Assembly (NCBI RefSeq): GCF_015097055.1
Contig: NZ_AP023366.1
Span: 906,501-970,500, forward strand
From: Effusibacillus dendaii
GTDB taxonomy: Bacteria; Bacillota; Bacilli; Tumebacillales; Effusibacillaceae
Reading direction: 5' to 3'
DNA length: 64,000 bases
Position numbers and translations under genes: made by a program. Positions 17,239 through 26,232 of this stretch are shown piece after piece. The notes below the pieces were generated by a model that worked only from the letters and a program-made list of their open reading frames with translations, searched no databases and had not been told where the DNA came from. Numbering within the stretch: the stretch's first letter is position 1; each line of letters begins with the position of its first letter.

Positions 17239-18615
17239 TTAAGCGGCTCCGATTTTCTCTAAGCTTTTTCCTTTCGTCTCCACACCGAGGAAATAAACCA
17301 ATGCCACGGCAATCCAGAAGAAAATCGCCATCGTCAAATAGATTCCGTAATAAAAATGGATATTCATGAAGTATCCGAATACAATCGGGCTTACGGCCGA
17401 ACTGATTCTCCCTGCTCCGGTTGACCAGCATGTGGCGGTTGCACGGACGTTGGACGGATACAATTCGGCGGTATAAACTACTGTTCCCGCAACCCCTTGC
17501 TCATAAAGGAACGATAGAATACATGCACCGAATACCAGATACGTTGGGTCTTGGATGATACCAAATAATAGGGCCGCTACACCGCCAAGACCAAAACCAA
17601 CATAGAATAATTGTTTTCTGCCAAATCGTTCAATGGTCCAAAATGCAGTAGCCCGTCCCAAGATGGCCGAAATGGCTACAAATAAGGTAAATGTAAACGT
17701 TTTCACTAAACTTAAATGATAAACAGTGGATAATATGGACGGCAACCATAGAAGGAACCCATAATAACCGAAATAACTAAAGAAATAGTACCCGGCGGTT
17801 AATATGAACCTCTTTAAATATTGGGGTTGGAGAAGGACCAATACGCTCGTTTTTTCATCCTGATTCGTAACCGTGGGTACCGTGCTGACATCTTTGTCTG
17901 ATGCACCGAGCTGCTTTAATACTTGTACGGCCTCTTTTCCTCTTCCCTGTGACGCAAGCCAACGAGGGGATTCTGGAACCTTCCAACGAACCAAGAAACT
18001 TAACAGGGCCGGAATCACACCAACGATAAAAAGCACGCGCCATCCGTACACGGTAACAAAATTAAGCGAAACGAGAGCTGCTGCTAGCATCCCCACCGGC
18101 CACAAAACGGTCAGCATGGAGGTAAATCGTCCTCTATACTTCGTGGAAATATACTCTGATGTCAAAGCGGTATCTACAGGGATCATCCCGCCAAGAAATA
18201 TCCCCGTTATGAAGCGAAGCAAGCCAAACTGAAACACGTTCGTCGTCAAGGCAGTGAGCCCTGTCAAAAGACTAAAACCAAGAATCGTTCCGATGAAACC
18301 GACCTTTCTTCCAAACTTATCTGTGATCGGCCCCCACAGAATGGCGCCAAGAAACATTCCCCAAATCCCTGCGGAAGAAAGTAAGCCGTTCGTAACCGGA
18401 TCAATATTCCATTCCTTGATAATGGATGGCATGGCATAAGAAACAATATAAGTATCCAACGAATCAAACATAAAACCTAAAGCAGCCGCGATCACGACGA
18501 AAATATGTGTACTGGTTATTGGCAATCTTTCAATAATGCTGTCAACCGATTGAGCTGCAGCCCCCGTTTGGGACTGGGCTTCCAGTTTTGTCCCGTACTC
18601 ATAGTTGAGGCTCAT
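17239..18615 (-). CDS. MFS transporter, metabolite/sugar-porter type
   Basis: A 458-residue, 12-segment major facilitator. The loop 2-3 motif GPITDKFGRKVG and the sugar-porter signature PESPRWLASQGR are present, and the acidic SLDTYIVSYAMP in the first helix fits the aromatic acid/metabolite:H+ symporter type. It probably imports the substrate of the cluster. The ATG follows GGAGGAATT. It is co-oriented with and 16 bases after the dehydrogenase gene. Confidence 0.88.
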   Translation of the reverse strand: MSLNYEYGTKLEAQSQTGAAAQSVDSIIERLPITSTHIFVVIAAALGFMFDSLDTYIVSYAMPSIIKEWNIDPVTNGLLSSAGIWGMFLGAILWGPITDKFGRKVGFIGTILGFSLLTGLTALTTNVFQFGLLRFITGIFLGGMIPVDTALTSEYISTKYRGRFTSMLTVLWPVGMLAAALVSLNFVTVYGWRVLFIVGVIPALLSFLVRWKVPESPRWLASQGRGKEAVQVLKQLGASDKDVSTVPTVTNQDEKTSVLVLLQPQYLKRFILTAGYYFFSYFGYYGFLLWLPSILSTVYHLSLVKTFTFTLFVAISAILGRATAFWTIERFGRKQLFYVGFGLGGVAALLFGIIQDPTYLVFGACILSFLYEQGVAGTVVYTAELYPSNVRATATCWSTGAGRISSAVSPIVFGYFMNIHFYYGIYLTMAIFFWIAVALVYFLGVETKGKSLEKIGAA

Positions 18616-18630
18616 GCACGAATTCCTCCC

Positions 18631-19521
18631 TTAATCTTCTATACTAAAATCGGACAACTTCTCCAAAAACTTGATAATCTCCGTGTGATCCTGATTTTTT
18701 CCTCCTGTTATGCTTGCCGCCTCATAAATTTGCTCTACGATGCTGGCGAGAAGAATCGGAACCTTTGTATCTTTTGCGATCGCCGTTACCATCTTTACAT
18801 CCTTCAGCAGCAAATCGAGAGAGAACCCGGAGTTGAATGTTCTTGGCAGAACAAAGGTTGGAAACTTGTAATGGGTCGAAAAGCTTTGACCGGAGCTCTG
18901 GTTTATCGTTTCTAATGCCACTTCTAAATTAATGCCTAGTTTCTTGGCCAATAGCATGGCTTCCGTTGTAGCGTACATGGAAGCAGCGGAAAGATAGTTG
19001 TTGATGGCTTTCAGAGCATGACCTGCTCCTGTTTTCCCAACAAGTTTAATGGCCTTTCCCATTCGCTGCAAAATCGGAAGCGCTTTCATGTATGCATCTT
19101 CTTCCGCACCTACCATGATGGTAAGCGTTCCCGCTTTGGCCCCTTTTACTCCGCCTGATACAGGTGCGTCAATAAAAGTCACGCCAGCAGCTTGTGCCTG
19201 CTTGGCTAGCTGTTCCGTAGATAATACGTAGGAACTGCTCATATCGATAATCATCGTTCCTGCATTCATCGCTCCAAGTAAACCGCCCGGCCCGGCAACC
19301 ACCGATTCTACGATTTTCGAGTTGGGCAACATCGTAATCACAACTTCATTTTTTCTCCCAAGCTCCGCAACAGATGCCGCCACGAGAGCCCCTTTTGCTT
19401 TTAAAGCATTCGATGCTTCCTGATTGGTATCATAAACCGTAACTTCATAACCAGCTTCTAACAAATGGGTTGACATCCATGTGCCCATTTGTCCAATACC
19501 AATAAAACCAATGTTAACCAT
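18631..19521 (-). CDS. 3-hydroxyisobutyrate dehydrogenase-family oxidoreductase
   Basis: A 296-residue NAD(P)-dependent beta-hydroxyacid dehydrogenase. The N-terminal GFIGIGQMGTWMSTHL is the dinucleotide fold, the substrate loop DAPVSGGVKGAKAGTL follows, and the catalytic Lys lies in GHALKAINNYLSAAS. The family includes 3-hydroxyisobutyrate, tartronate semialdehyde and related enzymes. Good SD (TTGGAGG). First structural gene after gntR. Confidence 0.9.
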   Translation of the reverse strand: MVNIGFIGIGQMGTWMSTHLLEAGYEVTVYDTNQEASNALKAKGALVAASVAELGRKNEVVITMLPNSKIVESVVAGPGGLLGAMNAGTMIIDMSSSYVLSTEQLAKQAQAAGVTFIDAPVSGGVKGAKAGTLTIMVGAEEDAYMKALPILQRMGKAIKLVGKTGAGHALKAINNYLSAASMYATTEAMLLAKKLGINLEVALETINQSSGQSFSTHYKFPTFVLPRTFNSGFSLDLLLKDVKMVTAIAKDTKVPILLASIVEQIYEAASITGGKNQDHTEIIKFLEKLSDFSIED

Positions 19522-19539
19522 TTTAAACCTCCAATCAGT

Positions 19540-20181
19540 TTAAACCGGAAAAAGTAAATCGAGCGAACGAAGAGATCGAAGCTCTTGTTCCCGGATGGCC
19601 AGTTTACCCTCCTGTACATTCTTAGAACGCAAAGCTTCCACTTGTTTTTGATGTTCGCTTAAGGAAGAACGAAGGTTGTCTCCTTGGGCCATGGACAACA
19701 TGCGAAATGGTCGAGCCGAGCGGCGAAGTGAGCGATACATGTCACTCAAAATCCGATTCCCGCCAATCGTAAAGAGTAATGCGTGAAACTCTTCGTTGAG
19801 ATCGTAATAAGCTTGAACATCTTGTGCACTTACGGCCTGTTCTTGTCTTCGCAGCACTTCTTCTAAACGTGTGATATCATCTGTTGTAATTTTGGCAATG
19901 GCCTTCTCCATGGCAATTTCTTCAAGTCGATATATCACATCATATAATTCGTAAATCTCCGTTCGCGTAAAATGACGCACGACCACACCATGATGCGGGA
20001 TTCTCTGTACCAGGCCATCACTCTCTAGCATCAACAAAGCTTCTCGAACCGGAGCACGACTCGTATTAAATTCTTCAGCCAACGTTGCTTCAACCAAATG
20101 TTGTCCAGGATGTAATATTCCTTTCCCAATTCGGGTTGCAATTTCTTCCGCTATTTGCATAGCTACAGTTGTTTTCTTCAC
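19540..20181 (-). CDS. GntR-family regulator (FCD domain)
   Basis: A 213-residue FadR-subfamily regulator. The winged helix shows LVEATLAEEFNTSRAPVREAL and the FCD ligand domain follows (EIYELYDVIYRLEE, YYDLNEEFHALLFTIGGN with metal-binding Asp/His). The open frame starts at an ATG at 20202, but that would be almost leaderless relative to the TATAAT at 20217-20212; a GTG at 20181 with GGGAG upstream is preferred. The recognition helix is nearly identical to that of the second GntR at 41312, and both genes have GTCGACAAT motifs near their promoters. Confidence 0.85.
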   Translation of the reverse strand: MKKTTVAMQIAEEIATRIGKGILHPGQHLVEATLAEEFNTSRAPVREALLMLESDGLVQRIPHHGVVVRHFTRTEIYELYDVIYRLEEIAMEKAIAKITTDDITRLEEVLRRQEQAVSAQDVQAYYDLNEEFHALLFTIGGNRILSDMYRSLRRSARPFRMLSMAQGDNLRSSLSEHQKQVEALRSKNVQEGKLAIREQELRSLRSLDLLFPV

Positions 20182-20211
20182 GAGTTTCAACTCCCACTTC
20201 ATATTGTCGCC

Positions 20212-20239
20212 ATTATATCATAACAATAATGTCGACAAT
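20212..20239 (-). promoter_or_regulatory. gntR promoter overlapped by a GTCGACA operator
   Basis: On the minus strand CATTGTCGACATTATTG overlaps the -35 region, and TATAAT lies at 20217-20212. A half-site GGCGACAAT follows at 20211-20203. The site geometry suggests autorepression (inference). Confidence 0.6.
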
Positions 20240-20503
20240 GAAGTGTAAAACAATATAGTAGTGATTTTACCACCCCTCTTGCGTAACTTTTCAAATTTCC
20301 AGCCTACATAATTACATACTAAATAGTCGACAATGTTGTATTTCGATTTTCATACTATACTATTTTAAATATACTGTCAATATAAAATCTTTAAATTAAA
20401 AATTTGAAATAGCACCCGGGATGTGCCTACCCTAAAACGATATAATTCCGTGTGGCCCTTCATAATAGGACTCGAGGATAGTCAGTTTAATAATAAATAG
20501 AAA
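20240..20503. other. Intergenic region upstream of gntR
   Basis: AT-rich, no gene. It holds the second GTCGACAAT site and lies between gntR and the terminator of the SLH gene. Confidence 0.5.
20324..20335. promoter_or_regulatory. Second GTCGACAAT motif upstream of gntR
   Basis: TAGTCGACAATG at 20324-20335, sharing the core GTCGACAAT with the site at 20231-20239 and with the 15-mers at 42006 and 60212. Confidence 0.5.
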
Positions 20504-20539
20504 GACGACCCATATTCTACATGACTGATATGGGTCGTC
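20504..20539 (-). terminator. Terminator of the SLH-domain gene
   Basis: A 12-bp perfect stem (GACGACCCATAT and complement) with a 12-base loop, followed on the minus strand by TTTCTATTTATT. It lies about 70 bases after the stop codon. Confidence 0.75.
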
Positions 20540-20605
20540 CGTTATTTTATAACTTTTTACAATTCAGGTCCTGATAACGATTGTTTCGGCCTTTTTTATT
20601 GCCCA

Positions 20606-22471
20606 TTATTTCAAAGTTTTCGCCAGGAAGGCCGCAAACTCTTCCCGGGTAACCGGCTGATCCGGCTTGAATGTGCCGTCGGGGTACCCGCTTGTTATTC
20701 CGTTTGCCGCCAAAATCCCTATCGCTTTTGCTCCCCAATGGTTCTGAATATCTTTGAAGTTGTTAACAGGCGTTCCTTGAAGCTTAAATGCCCTGACCAG
20801 GATGGATGCCATTTCTGCACGAGTTAAAGTGGAACCGGGATTAAACTTGCCGCCATATCCGGCAAAAATCCCTTCGTCCATGACTGCAGCAATCGCCGGG
20901 TAGTAGATGCTTTTCGGATCCAAATCGGAAACATTCGGAGCCGGACGATTGTTTGTACCCAATCCAAGCGCCCTCACCAGCAAACTTGCACTTTGTTCCC
21001 TCGTGATCTGCTGAGTCGGTTTAAACGTTCCGTCCGGATATCCGCTAATGATATGCTTGCTTACCAGCGTATCAATCGACGGTTTTGCCCAATATCCCGC
21101 CGGTACGTCGGAGAAACTGATAACCGGAGTAGCCGGAGTAGCCGGAGTAGCCGGAGTAGCCGGAGTAGCGGCGGTATTTATCGTAATATAGTCACCGTAC
21201 ACCCACCCTGTCTGGGTGCCGTTTTGTACCTTGTACCAGTTGCCTGTTCCTTTGCCAATTGCCGTAAGTTCAGTTCCCAGCACCAATTTTCCCAGGATAT
21301 TAGCCGACGTAGAGGGCAGTTCACGGAAATTCACTTCATCCTTTGTCACTGCTTTGGTTCCTGCCGGAAAAGTTTGTGTAAGCTCTGTTGAAACCGGAAC
21401 TACGATCGGCTCAGCCGGTTTCGCTGCCCTCACAGCCATGACGGAGACACCCATGTATTCAGCCTGGTTATACGTATGGATTCGCGCCATAATACCACTT
21501 ATTTTTTCCGACCAATAGGGATCGGTGGCATAGTACTTGTTCATCCCCATTAACGTGGAGGAACCACCATACCATCTTCCGGACGGATTTAGATAGCTTG
21601 TTGCTATGAAATACGCGAGATAATCTATGTTATGCTCAACAGATGTAAAGGTGGCCGCACTTCCGTATGGATCGGAATCATACGCACGGTAGCCAAACAG
21701 GTTATTCTTGTCTTTTGCAATGGGCGATTCCCCATAATCGCTTTCCAAAATCGCGTGAGCAGCCAAATATAGCGCATTGACGCCATATTTACTTTGAGCG
21801 TTAATGAACAGTTGTCCCTTCCCAATCAAAGGACTGGTGGGCCGATTGGTCTGAATAAAATTATCAATGTCAGCCGCCTGAACTTTTGCAGGAAACCGAA
21901 GATCTAATGCAACATAGGGAGGGGTGTAGGTTCCCACCAACTGATCTCCGTCAGCCGCCCGGCGATAGAATTGGTAGTTCACATCCCGAACATAAATAGT
22001 ATTGGTTTGAAAATTGGCAGGTGCCGGCCCTACATAAAAGGAAGCCGTACGGACTAAAGGAGTCCCCAGAACATGATACAAAATGCCATCCCGAACTTCA
22101 TAAAAATTAGGTCCAGTTGGATATTGATTGATTCGAAACACGTTGGGGTTGTCTGTTGTTTTCGGTATGATATAATCACCGGACACCCATCCGGTGGTAT
22201 TTCCGACTTGCACCTGATACCAATTTTGATCATTTCGGCTAAGCAGTTTGACAACGGTTCCGGCTTGCAGTTTGTCAATCACCGGAAAATCGGTCCCAGG
22301 ACCGGTTCGGAAATTCACCTCTTCCGTAATGACTCCTTGTGTTCCTGCCGGTAAACTCCCCATCGTTTGCGAATCTGCAGCGTGTACGGCTCCAACAAAT
22401 GACGCTTGGATGCCCGATACGGCCAGTACAGCACTTAGTGAGAATACGCGCAGGGGTCTTTTTAAATTCAT
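20606..22471 (-). CDS. Secreted SLH-domain glucosaminidase with SH3 domains
   Basis: A 621-residue wall-associated hydrolase. In order: signal peptide (about 1-32, ending VGAVHAADS), bacterial SH3 domain (about 45-103, NFRTGPGTDFPVIDKLQ), a middle module (about 110-190), a glucosaminidase domain (about 210-340, with AHAILESDYGES bearing the likely catalytic Glu, and NNLFGYRAYDSDP), a second SH3 domain (about 378-432), a Pro-Ala-Thr linker and three SLH repeats (FSDVPAGYWA, VSDLDPKSIYYPAIA, FKDIQNHWGAKAI) that anchor to secondary wall polymer. It probably trims peptidoglycan glycan strands. The SD AGAGGTAT precedes the ATG. Confidence 0.9.
   Translation of the reverse strand: MNLKRPLRVFSLSAVLAVSGIQASFVGAVHAADSQTMGSLPAGTQGVITEEVNFRTGPGTDFPVIDKLQAGTVVKLLSRNDQNWYQVQVGNTTGWVSGDYIIPKTTDNPNVFRINQYPTGPNFYEVRDGILYHVLGTPLVRTASFYVGPAPANFQTNTIYVRDVNYQFYRRAADGDQLVGTYTPPYVALDLRFPAKVQAADIDNFIQTNRPTSPLIGKGQLFINAQSKYGVNALYLAAHAILESDYGESPIAKDKNNLFGYRAYDSDPYGSAATFTSVEHNIDYLAYFIATSYLNPSGRWYGGSSTLMGMNKYYATDPYWSEKISGIMARIHTYNQAEYMGVSVMAVRAAKPAEPIVVPVSTELTQTFPAGTKAVTKDEVNFRELPSTSANILGKLVLGTELTAIGKGTGNWYKVQNGTQTGWVYGDYITINTAATPATPATPATPATPVISFSDVPAGYWAKPSIDTLVSKHIISGYPDGTFKPTQQITREQSASLLVRALGLGTNNRPAPNVSDLDPKSIYYPAIAAVMDEGIFAGYGGKFNPGSTLTRAEMASILVRAFKLQGTPVNNFKDIQNHWGAKAIGILAANGITSGYPDGTFKPDQPVTREEFAAFLAKTLK
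21124..21168. repeat. Five 9-bp tandem repeats coding the Pro-Ala-Thr linker
   Basis: CCGGAGTAG repeated five times without error (minus-strand coding GGCTACTCC in register, giving Ala-Thr-Pro units). It can expand or contract in steps of three residues. Confidence 0.9.
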
Positions 22472-22510
22472 ACTGGATACCTCTCTTAGATAGCTTGATA
22501 ATTAGATAGA

Positions 22511-22523
22511 TTCTCTAAGAGAA
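22511..22523. promoter_or_regulatory. Short palindrome upstream of the SLH gene
   Basis: TTCTCTAAGAGAA, symmetric about its centre, 40 bases upstream of the start. It could be an operator or a 5' mRNA hairpin; no known regulator assigned. Confidence 0.35.
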
Positions 22524-22548
22524 TGGAAAATCCTTTTATTAACCAGTC

Positions 22549-22672
22549 TTACTCAATCCATTTCTTTTTCAGCTTGTCAAACTCACCTTTCAGAGCCATT
22601 TGTTCCATCCAGAGATCAATCCAATTTTCAAAGATCGTGTCCCCTCGATTCATCAAATTGGAAATAAAAATT
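22549..22672 (-). pseudogene. Solute-binding protein (family 3), C-terminal remnant
   Basis: About 40 codons reading ISNLMNRGDTIFENWIDLWM and ending in LKGEFDKLKKKWIE and a stop match the last helix pair of periplasmic family-3 amino-acid-type binding proteins. Nothing of the rest of the gene is present. It is fused, in another frame, to the end of the GGDEF remnant. Confidence 0.6.
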
Positions 22673-23451
22673 CGTGACTGCCAACAACGAGAGGCTGTTG
22701 AAACGCTTCAGTAATGTGCCGGACCCTCCTGACCACCTCTTTTTCATCAGTAACTTGCGTCAAAAGCAGGGCAAACTCGTCACCACCCCACCCACACGGG
22801 CAACAATATCCTCTTTGTTTACACGGCTTTTAAGTCGTTCGGCAACCCCCTGTAACAGCTGATCGCCGACAGAATGGCCCAAACTTTCGTTTATGCTCAT
22901 GAAACGATCCAAATCTACGAGCAGAACCACCAGCATTTGTTTTCGCTCTTTTGCGTTATCCAGTTGAAATGACAGATTCTGAAACAAAGCCCGGTTGGGC
23001 AGACCGGTCAGGGCATCATGGTGGGCCTGATACACGATCCGCTCCTCATAACGTTTTCGGTCGGTAACATCTGTGAAGGTGGCGGCATAGTGCGTAATTT
23101 TTCCTGTTTCGTCGACGACGGCGCTGATAGTCAGCCATTTCGGATAAATCTCGCCGTTCTTGCGGCGATGCCAAATTTCCCCCTGCCACTTTCGGTATCG
23201 CGAATCGCAGCCCACAGATTGGCATAAAATCGGGTGCCCTGTCGTCCACAGTTCAGAAAACCAGGTTTTTGACCCACCACTTCTTCTGCTCTATAGCCTG
23301 TAATTGCGGTAAACGCAGGGTTCACATGTTGAATGTTACCCGCCGCGTCGAGAATGATAATTCCTTGCAGCGTAGTTTCGTACACTTGGCTGGCAAGTTG
23401 CAGTTCCTCCGCGCTGAGATTAATGGGGATGTTGTCTGACCGAACTTCCAT
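22673..23451 (-). pseudogene. PAS-GGDEF diguanylate cyclase, frameshifted and truncated
   Basis: The gene starts normally (MEVRSDNIPINLSAEELQLA) with a PAS domain (GIIILDAAGNIQHVNPAF) and then shifts frame near 23190. It continues with PAS/PAC (GEIYPKWLTISAVVDETGK), then DALTGLPNRALFQ and DLDRFMSINESLGHSVGD. At the active site, after VARVGG, a few extra bases (near 22787) break the frame inside GGDEF; the third frame then gives DEFALLLTQV and runs to about 22680, where the gene is truncated. Catalysis should be lost. Confidence 0.8.
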
Positions 23452-23678
23452 ACGAACTCTCCTTATCTATCTGATGATGCAAATTGTTCTTATTACGAGT
23501 TCAGAATACATAGTTGGAAAAAGTTTCGAACATAAGGGAATTCCCTGAAAATAATCGTGAAAATACCCGATATTTGTCCAATTTCCTAATTTATCGCGTT
23601 TTTAGAGTATAAAAAATCCGCTATTCATGCGGATCATCATGATTCCAATATTTTTGTGACTTGACTCATTCTTGCTCC

Positions 23679-24434
23679 TTACCGATACTTGGAAAAGATG
23701 TATCGGCGTCTTCCCACGATCCGGTGATACATGGTTTTGTCCTTCAGTTTTTTAAACAGCAGGAAACCCGGATTTGTATTGGCTTCGATAATCCAAATAC
23801 GCCCGTTCCTATCCACCGCTATATCCATTCCCAATTGACGGATTCCCGGAAAATTCTGATCCAGCACCTCCGCTGCAATAAGACTGATTTCCTCTAAATA
23901 ACGAATAGCGCGTTTCACTTCTTCACGTTGATTTTTAGCAATGGAGTTCATCACACTCTCGATTGTTTTCGGTTGTCCGCCTTGGTGGTAATTGGTTACG
24001 AATCTGCCCGGCGCTCCTACTCGGACCACTTTACCCGAGATGAGCCATTTTGATTTCGGTTTCTGCATATAGACTCGGACGTCGATACGTCGATGTTTAT
24101 ATTTGGCGAGTGGGAGCCCTTGTTGGATCAAATAAGTTGTTTTCGGCCGAAGTCTCTTTTTCAATTCCTGCCAAGCGGAACGCTCCTTTACTTTCATATG
24201 TTGCAGATTCCAGGAAATTTTAATTTCCCGGTTGCTGCAGTGCTGCAGCCTTACGATCCCTTTGCCCTGGCTTCCTTTGTCCGGTTTTATAAAAACGGTG
24301 GGGTAACGCTTAATCATTCGCTTAAAAACGTGGGTTTTCAACCGATAGGTTTCGGGGAGGTGACGTCGGAGAACCGGATGCTTTCCCATTGCATTTCCTT
24401 TTAGTAATTTTCCTTTTACTCTTCGCAGTGGCAT
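23679..24434 (-). CDS. YheC/YheD-type spore-coat-associated ATP-grasp protein
   Basis: A 251-residue ATP-grasp protein. Visible are the lysine and glycine-rich loop FIKPDKGSQGKGI, the RIDVRVYMQ strand, GMDIAVDRNGRIWIIEAN (metal-binding Asp and Glu/Asn) and NPGFLLFKKL. It lacks the N-terminal extension of Bacillus YheC and YheD (over 360 residues) and contains only the ATP-grasp core. Family members are linked to the endospore coat, but the reaction is unknown. The ATG is preceded by GGGGATAGTAGT. Monocistronic. Confidence 0.83.
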   Translation of the reverse strand: MPLRRVKGKLLKGNAMGKHPVLRRHLPETYRLKTHVFKRMIKRYPTVFIKPDKGSQGKGIVRLQHCSNREIKISWNLQHMKVKERSAWQELKKRLRPKTTYLIQQGLPLAKYKHRRIDVRVYMQKPKSKWLISGKVVRVGAPGRFVTNYHQGGQPKTIESVMNSIAKNQREEVKRAIRYLEEISLIAAEVLDQNFPGIRQLGMDIAVDRNGRIWIIEANTNPGFLLFKKLKDKTMYHRIVGRRRYIFSKYR

Positions 24435-24585
24435 ACTACTATCCCCTATATGATGGTTTAGTTAAAGCAGTATATGGTGGTGGAGAGAGGTTCGTAAGAT
24501 ATATTAGCCTTCTTCTAACCAATAGTAACTGACTCAAAATCCGCTTTTTACAGGCGTAAAGAAAACCAGGCTGTATCAGTCGGGA

Positions 24586-24621
24586 CAAAAAAAGACGGTT
24601 AACCGACTCTCGGTTAACCGT
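24586..24621 (-). terminator. Terminator of map
   Basis: A perfect 12-bp stem (ACGGTTAACCGA and complement) with a 3-base loop, followed on the minus strand by CTTTTTTT; 48 bases after the stop. Confidence 0.9.
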
Positions 24622-24668
24622 GATAGAAAAGGCTTTTGCTGAACACGAAGCTGTACTTCTCTTAAAAA

Positions 24669-25415
24669 TTATTGCTCTGTCAGTATGAAAGGACCGTCCT
24701 GCGTGATGGCGATGGTATGTTCATATTGTGCAGACAAACTCCCATCAACAGTTCTTGCTGTCCAACCGTCCGCATCCACCTTACTATGATAGGATCCGAT
24801 ATTGATCATTGGTTCAATCGTGATAACCATACCTTCTTTCAATCTGGGGCCTCGATTAGGCAATCCAAAATGGGGAACTTGCGGCTCTTCATGCATGACC
24901 TGTCCAATAGCGTGACCGACAAAATCCCGAACCACCGAAAAGCCCTGTGACTCTGCGAATGTTTGAATCTCATGGGAAATATCCCCGATTCTGTTTCCGA
25001 CAACCGCTCGTGCAATTCCTTTATAAAGAGCTTCTTTCGTTACTTCCAGAAGACGTTTTGCCTCTTTCGATATATTCCCAACCGCGTAAGACCAAGCGGA
25101 GTCAGCCAGCCACCCATCAAGATTCACAACCATATCAATCGTCACAATGTCACCATCTTTCAAGGGCTGTTTGCTTGGGAAGCCATGACAAATTACATCA
25201 TTCACAGAAGCGCATGTAGCAAATGGATAACCATGATACCCTTTCTGTTCAGGATATGCTCCGTGCTTTTTGAGGTAATTTTCAACAAACTGATCAATCT
25301 CCAGTGTAGTTATGCCGGGGCGAATCAGATTGAAAATTTCTTTATGACAAGCAGCCAGAAGTTCTCCTGCTTTTTTCATTTTTTTAATCTGTTCCCTTGT
25401 TTTTAAAGTAATCAT
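24669..25415 (-). CDS. map: Methionine aminopeptidase type I
   Basis: A 248-residue M24A peptidase that removes the initiator Met from new proteins. The metal ligands are visible: Asp in DIVTIDMVVNLDG, Asp in LADSAWS, His in GHAIGQVMHE, Glu in ITIEPMIN and Glu in QYEHTIAIT. The start at 25415 (MITLKTREQIKKMKKAG) has AAGGGGATAG upstream and is the family start; the longer frame to 25610 only reads through the MFS remnant. This ribosome binding site overlaps the stop codon of that remnant. It is apart from the ribosomal protein operon where map is often found. Confidence 0.93.
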   Translation of the reverse strand: MITLKTREQIKKMKKAGELLAACHKEIFNLIRPGITTLEIDQFVENYLKKHGAYPEQKGYHGYPFATCASVNDVICHGFPSKQPLKDGDIVTIDMVVNLDGWLADSAWSYAVGNISKEAKRLLEVTKEALYKGIARAVVGNRIGDISHEIQTFAESQGFSVVRDFVGHAIGQVMHEEPQVPHFGLPNRGPRLKEGMVITIEPMINIGSYHSKVDADGWTARTVDGSLSAQYEHTIAITQDGPFILTEQ

Positions 25416-25417
25416 TT

Positions 25418-26232
25418 CTATCCCCTTCGAAGATCTATAATTTGATTTCGGCCCTGAACAGTCACCTTGTTTCTGCTTCGATGGTGCAATCCGTAATACA
25501 GGATCGCAGCAAACGCCACGAACCCGGAAGAAATCAGGTACATAACGGAATAACTGATAGATGATACGATCATCCCAAGGACCGTGCTTCAATCGCAATC
25601 CCTGTCTCATAAATGGCGCCAGACACCAGAAACAAAACGGCCGAGTGCGACTGGCTTAAGCAAATAAGTCCAATAAAATACAAAAAGATACTCGGATACA
25701 CCACGTAGTGTTCGCCACGTCGGTCAAATAGTTTTCCGGTAAATGGCCTTGAAATGATCATAATCAGTGCGTAAATGATAAAGAAATAGCTTGCGAACGA
25801 ATCCAAACCAATTGCCTTCGCATATACGGGAACAAAGGTAAGAAGACCACTATAGGCAAAAGACAAAACCATGCCAACAATCGATATGGGAATGGCGTTA
25901 GGTTCCACGAAATTTTTCCACTGTAAACGTTGGTTTGTTTTTTTCTTTGGAGCAGAAACGGGAACTCGTGTTATACATCCAAAAAGAAAAGCCAACAAAG
26001 AAAAAATAGAGAACGCGCTGAACATCACAGGAAACGTGGTATGAGCGGCAACGTAAGCCCTAAAAGCGGACCGATAAGCCAGGATAAACGACGTCATGAC
26101 CGGTCCAATTTGTTCTTTTCCACCTTTTAACACGTCGATCACAAATGCAGGGAGTATGGCGATTAACGCATAAAATGTGGTGAAAATTAAAAAGTTACTT
26201 AACCAAAAATACTGATAAATTCTCGATTCCAT
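25418..26232 (-). pseudogene. MFS transporter with internal deletion and frameshift
   Basis: The N-terminal helix pair (MESRIYQYFWLSNFLIFTTF, then PAFVIDVLKGGKEQIGPVMTS) is followed after FILAYR directly by a segment from the middle of the protein (AYVAAHTTFPVMFSAF), so helices 3-5 are missing. The second half (VGMVLSFAYSGLLTFVPVYA, SRPFTGKLFDRRGEHYV) is normal until IYETGIAIEARSLG. There the frame shifts, and the last helix (SISYSVMYLISSGFVAFAA) lies in the next frame, ending at 25418. The transporter cannot be functional. Confidence 0.75.

Noticed and set aside
21124-21168. CRISPR-like short repeats
   Set aside because: Nine-base units without spacers, in frame within a Pro-Ala-Thr linker.
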